Assembly: GCA_024760905.1 (NCBI GenBank)
Contig: CM045733.1
Location: 33,650,001 to 33,714,000 of the forward strand
Direction: 5' to 3'
Source of the DNA: Plotosus lineatus
Taxonomy: Eukaryota; Chordata; Actinopteri; Siluriformes; Plotosidae
Length of the DNA: 64,000 bases
Part shown: positions 12,622-19,331 of the stretch, piece by piece
Numbering within the stretch: position 1 is the stretch's first letter
Layout: each line of letters opens with the position of its first letter
The notes under the pieces: generated by a model
Told to the model about the DNA's origin: nothing
Database searches by the model: none
The model's input: only the letters and a program-made list of their open reading frames with translations
Made by a program: the position numbers and the translations under genes

Positions 12622-15600
12622 CGGCCCCCTTCATACGAAATTAATCCTTTCCAACGCCTTTTTCGGAACCTGGAGTTTTCATAAGTAGAGGCGCATTTTA
12701 CATATAAAACGCGTGATTCGTTTCAAGGCTCCCAAGACTACCCTTAAAAGGTATGCTTTTATCATTTTTAAAGGTACATACTTCATGTTCACCATGTCTT
12801 CTTAGCAGAGTTATAATCTTACAAATGTTTATGGAAGGTTAGAAGCCTGAGCCATAACATACAGTTGGAATGACACACAATCATGAATACGGTTCACACA
12901 AAGTTGGAGCGACAGCATCATCCCTACTAGCCAATGGGAGGCCAGCGGGGCGGGGTGTTGAGAGACAACCAATGAGAGAGCAACTCGTGCATTGTTTGAA
13001 TGCCGCGTTTGAATGTTTGAATGGCGCATTTGGCACTTTTCATAAGTTGTTTCGTATACTGAGGACAAAAATGTAGGAAAATGTTTTTCATATACAGTAC
13101 TGGATTTTTTGTATTCAGGGGTTTTCGTAAGAAAGGGGCCAACTGTATATACATATATACGCACGCACACGCACGCACGCACGCGCACACACTTACACAT
13201 ATAAACTAATGTGTAAAGATTCCAAAAGCTTCTCTTCTCTTTTGTCAGCAGCCACATTTTCAACTGACGTCATAAAATATAAATACACCAAAACATATAT
13301 TTATGCAACAACATTTACCACGTCTCGGTCAATTCGCACCACAATCCTCTCTGGAGATTCATCATGCTCTCCATATGACCTCTGCATATCAACTGAACAA
13401 AACACACACACCCACAGGAAGTAAATTAAGCATTCCCTTGATAATAGAAATTTGTATTTAATATACACTCATGGTTGTGTGTTCATCTCACAGTTTTGAT
13501 GATCCCTGGCCAGGTTTGACCAAGCAGCCACTCTACTGTTCATCCCCATTTGATTGGGGTTTGCTGGCGGAACAGGGGCGGGACCACCAGGAGGAGGTGG
13601 AATAGTCCCATCGCTCTTTCGGATCATTCTAATAAAAACAAAAAGGCAGGTTTACACTTACCAGATATTTTATTACTTTTTATATCGAGCATAATCCCAT
13701 ATTTATGGCAGCAGTTACGGGGGGGGGGGGGGGGGGGCAAGTGTTGATGTACCACAACAAATAAGACCAGTGATGAACTATTCTACATCAAGCCCTAGCG
13801 CTGTTCTCACATTGTGTAGAAAAAATACTATTTGCTCAGTTATTGGTGACAATACATCCATCTGTGGTGCTTGAAGATTTAAAAAAGAATGCTACAGCTT
13901 TAGTTTCATATGTAATGCAAGCTTTCATGCAATATTCGCCTTACTTGAGAGCCTCTGGACGTTTTTTGGCCTTCCCACCCTTGTGATCATTGATGGCACT
14001 CTCAATGTCAGCTTGGATCAAATTTGCCTGAAAAGAAAAAAAATCTCAAAAAAATAATGATGTGAGAAGATGCAAAGATGTGAGATTGAGGGTGCAGGTG
14101 TACATGAATTGTCAGAATACAATACAAAACAAAAAGGTTAATGAAGAGTCTTTAGGAAAGAAGATAGGAATTTTTACAACCGTTAGCTGAATTATTATTA
14201 TTATTATTATTATTCACAATAAATAATTAATGCATTCTCTGGATTCTCTGGACTGCTTAATCCTAACTCTGGGCAGGGACATCGTATACCCTGCATAGCT
14301 CGCCAGGTCATCGCAGTGCAGAAAGATGCTGATGGCTATACAGCCTACTCTTGACGAGGATCATCAATGGTTCTTTGAGATATCTCTCACCACAGTGAGA
14401 CATTTCCGGCCTTTGATAACCCAGTTAGGTTCGCTAGGTGTAATAACAATAATAATCACTCAAGTCTAACTGATAAATCAGTTGAGTAGAACAAATAAAT
14501 TAATTGTACTCTGCCCAAAAAAAAAAAAACGTCACACATGTGAATGTTATTGTTCCACCTTAAGGCTTGCCTACAGCAGTTAATCATCAACAAAACTTTA
14601 TATCCATCCAGTGCCGGGTTATTTTCTCAAAGACGTCTTAAACCGATAATATCATCAAAAATTTAACCACTACAAAAATTCTTCTCCAGTACATTCCGAA
14701 AACTTTCATTAGGGTTAAGGTCAGGATTCTGGGTGCCAATTATGTGAAATAATTCCTCATGTTCCCTGAGCCACACTTTCATTATTTCAGTCCCGATTTT
14801 ATGTCTGTGACATCAGGCAGAAAAACATTCATTGATGTGATAACCTGTTCATTTTATATCATTCAGCTCATCAGTTGACTTTATTTTATTACCATATTAA
14901 TGTTGCTGTGCCTTGACCGGACCAACAATGCAATGAGATGATGCACTGAAAGGCTAAAGGCATTCCCTGAAATTATTACAGCGTGCCACCATTTTTTGAC
15001 GGGCAGTGTATATTTGTCGTTATAACTAAACATTTTGATTTTTCAACAGTACCAAATTTTATTATTTTTTCCTGTGTTACAAACATCCAGATGCTAAAAC
15101 AAATTCTAGACATTTAAGCTGATTAAAATAAAGTGCTGCTCACTTTGATGTCATCACACTGGAAAAGGTGCAGGTCTGCTTTGCTCTGTCCAGGCTCTTT
15201 ACACACCAGTGCCAGAATGGAATCATAGTTGCAGGAGTTCATGATAGCCTGGCAGTGCTGCACCGTGCCCAGAGGGAAATGCTCGAGCTCATTCTTAAAT
15301 AAATAAATATACAGAGACAGACAGACAGATAATCACAAATCACTGAGCGAATGGTGGTCGGGTTTCTGCACATGGAGCCCGGCTGGGCCCAGCCCAAAAA
15401 GAAGACATGAGTCCGCCCTCCCATGAACACGCCACCTGTGGGAGAGGCTATAGGGGCGGAGTGCAATAGGAGTTGGGTGACAGCTGAAGGCATGGGTTCT
15501 GTTAGACCGATCCTCATCTTCAGACTTGGGACATATGTCCCCTCTCTCGTGGGGAAGGGGCCTGAGGTGGAGAGATACCAACTAGATATAGTCGGACTCA

Positions 15601-18600
15601 CCTCAACGCATGGGGCTCTCAAACCACCCATCTCGAGAGGCGCTGGATCTTATTCCATTCTGGAGTTGCTTATGAGAGAGGCGGTGAGCTGGTGTGGGCA
15701 TCCATACAAGGGAACCATGTCAGTGCCCACACATTGGCGTTCTCCTCGATTGACGAAAGGGCAGCTTCCCTCCACCTTCGGGTGGGTGGGACAGGTCCTG
15801 ACTGATGTTTGTGTTTACAGTATACACGAAATGACAGTTCAGAGAACCCACCCTTCTTGGAGTCTTTAGGGGGTGTGTTGTCAAACGCTCCCCAGGGGGA
15901 CTCTGCTGTTGTGCTGGGAGACTTCAACGCCCATGTGGGCAATGATGGTGTGACCTGGAAAGGCGTGATCAGTGGGTACTGTCTCTCCAGTCTGAACCTG
16001 AATGTTGTTTCGTTGTTGAACTTCTCATCACGGTTTGTCCATTACAAATATCATGTTCGAACAGAAGGGTGTCCATAAGTGCACTTAGCACCAGGACACC
16101 CTGGGTTGCAGTTCGATGATCGACTTTATAGTCGTGTCACCGGATTTGTGGTTGCATGTTCTGGACCCTCAGGTGAAGAGAGGAGCTGAGCTGTCAACCG
16201 ATCACCACCTGGTAGTAAGCTGTCTGCAATGGCGGGGGAGGCTATTCTCCAGACCTGGCAGGCCCAAGTGAGTAGTTGAGGTCTCCTGGGAACATTTGGC
16301 AAAGTCTCCAATCAAAGGGGCCTTTAAATCCCACCTCTGGCAGAGCTACAACCACATCCTGAGGGAGGCGGGTTACATGAATTCCGAATGAGCCATGTTT
16401 CGTTCCACCATCATTTTCGGCAAGGGTTGGAGTCTGCCAAGGCTGTCCTTTGTCACCGATTCTGTTTGTAATTTTTATGGACAGAATTTCTAGGCACAGC
16501 TGAGATGCTCAGGGGTTCTGATTTGGTGGCCATTGGATCTTGTCTGTACCTTTTGTGGGTGACATTGTCCTTTTGGCTTCATCAATCCGGGACCTCCAGC
16601 TCTAATTGGAGCGATTCACAGCCAAGCACGGCGCGGCCGGGCTGAGAATCATCATCTCCAAGTCCATGGTCATGGTTTTTAGCCGGAAAGGAGTGGAATG
16701 CGCCCTCCAAGTTGGGAATGAGGTTCTGCCCCAAGTGGAGGAGTATCTAGGGCTCTTGTTCATGAGTGAGAAGAATGGAGTGGGAGATCGACAGGCGGAT
16801 TGCTGCCAACTCTGCAGTAAAGCGAAGCTTGTAACGGTCCGTCGTGGTGAAGAGGAAGTAAGGCAAAGCTCTCAATTTAACAGGCGATCCATGTTCCAAC
16901 TCTCACCTATGGTTATAAGCTTTGGGTAGTGACCGAAAGAACAAGATTGCGAATACAAACGGCTGAAATGAGCTTCTGCCAGGTGGTGAGGCTCTCCCTT
17001 AGAGATAGGATGAGAAGCTCAGCCATCCGGGGAGAGCTTGGAGCAGAACCGCCGCTCCTCCGCATTGAAAGGAGCCAGTTGAGGGGGCTTGGGCATCTGG
17101 TTAGAATGCCTCCCGAACGCCTCCCTGATGTGGTGTTTTGGGCATGTCCAATCAGGAAGGCACCCCAGGGTCGACATAGAACAGGGGGATTATGTTTCTC
17201 TGGGTCTGGTCTGGGAATGCCTTGATGTATCCCCAGAAGAGCTCGAGGAAGTGGCTGGAGAGAGGAACATCTGGACGTCATTGCTTAGGCCATGGCCCCC
17301 ACGACCCAAACACGGATTAAGCTGAGAAGGATGTTCATGATGCTCATTTAATCTCATGCTAATTTTAGAGTCCATTGTAAACAAGTTATATTTATTTACC
17401 CCTTGTCTCAGGCTGTCTCTTTTTCAATTGCTGTCTATAAAATGTCACATATGACGGAAGTGGCATCATAGTGATCTGTTAAGTGTAGTGTTTCTTCACC
17501 TTGCTGTCAACATCGAAGAGGCTCACTGCTTTGTCGTCCACCTGCAGTAGCATCTCCTGTGTCCACACCTTCCCTTTAGCATCCAGCAGGCGCAATTTAC
17601 GAATGCCATCATCGATGGTGAGCATGGCATCCTTACGGTCCATGACAAATGTGGTCAGGTGCTGCAAGGTGTTTTTTTAATTGAGGAGTGATTATAAAAC
17701 AGCTTTCTAATTATAGAAAAAAATACAGGAACAGGCAGCTGTAACTAATAGCAAGTTTTTACCTCAACGATGTACTGTGATGTGTCGGTCATGCTGTTGG
17801 TCAGGCTGTTCTTACTGTAGCTTTTTCTTTGCTCTGAGAAGAGAAGCAGACAAAATTTAAAGAGAGAGAGAGAGAGAGAGAAAGAGACCAATACAATACA
17901 ATATAAGAAACACCCACCACTCAGCAAACACCAAGATTATGCTGAAACTCATGGAATAAAACTCAGCAGTGCCATGAGCATCAAATCACAAATACCAAGT
18001 AGGGAATAAAACACAACAGGAGCATGCTGTTCTCGAAAAATAAATCAATAACCAGATGGTGTGGTGCTGTTATCAAGCCAACACCGATTCCAAAAAAAAA
18101 AAAAAAAAAAAAAAAAAAAGGTGAAAAGTTTTATTCTTCTCCTACCACAGCCCATTCACCAACATTTTACAGAATGTCCACAAAACAAGTACTGTATATT
18201 AAAATGCATATCAGTGATAATTCCTCAAATTATGCTCCCACTGTCAAAACTAATAAAATGTTAGCAATTTGCGGCAAGGTTTACTGCATGTCTATCACAG
18301 AAAATGAATCAACACCTTCTGACCAGTAAGAAATCAGATATTGAACAGCACTGTGATGTAAATATATTAAACATGCTTTCAGAAGTGATCTCAATGCTGT
18401 ATTGCTACTGCATGGTAAATTAAGTGCAGACCGTAAACTGGTCTGTGGGCTTGACACTTATGAGGTGGATTAGAAGGACACACACACACACACACACACA
18501 GATGAGGAAGGAAGGAAAAATGGTAGCTAAGGAATAGGGGATGACAGCAGAAAAGAAAAAAGTAATGAAGCATGTAGAAAGACAGAAAGGAAAGAAGAAT

Positions 18601-19296
18601 GGAGATGGACCAGAAGGAAAAAGAAGAAAAAATAAAAGAAAAAGATGGAAGAAAAGAAGGAACATATGAGAAAGTACATGAAGGAAGGAAGAATGAGAAA
18701 AGATCGAAGGAAGAAAAGATATATTTCTTCAAAAGTCACCCTTTCAACAGCACAGGGGACATGAATAAGAGGTAGAACTAAATTAGCTGAACACTACAGA
18801 AGGCAGAATTGAACACTGAAATAAAGTCAACACACACAAACACACTCATACTACCTTTCTTTTTGTGTTTGGCTGAAGAGCGCAGGAAGTAAAGCCCATC
18901 TGTCCCTGAGAGCATGATCAGGAAAGGATATATGGAGCAACTTATCATAAAATAAAAAAAATTTAAGACTAATCCGTGGAGAAATGAATAAATGAAAACA
19001 ACAAAACATGTGGTCCACCAGGTAACAAAACGTCAAGTGGCAGAAGGTTGGATGAAAACCTAAAACTGAATTGTCTGTTTGGGATAGAAAGAATACTGTG
19101 ACAATATTCTAGCTGTACAAAAAGAGAGAGAGAGAGAGAGAGAGAGAACAGCAAAGGCTCTTGTGTGTGAGGGTAAAAAAGACATCATGTCATAATCTGT
19201 CATTCACAGATTAACAGTTTGATTACATAGGGCTAAATTAACACTTGGACCAAGCATATGTGTCTTCAGAGTTCAACCCAGAGCTGCTGCTTTCTC

Positions 19297-19331
<35 letters not shown>

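Noticed and set aside
14140..14230. CRISPR-like or other short regular repeat array
   Set aside because: The regular pattern is an ATT microsatellite; no spacer-repeat structure exists in the window, and the genome is eukaryotic.
18391..18732. 113-codon minus-strand frame rich in Phe, Ser and Leu
   Set aside because: It is the translation of the CU-rich tract; low complexity and no exon boundaries.
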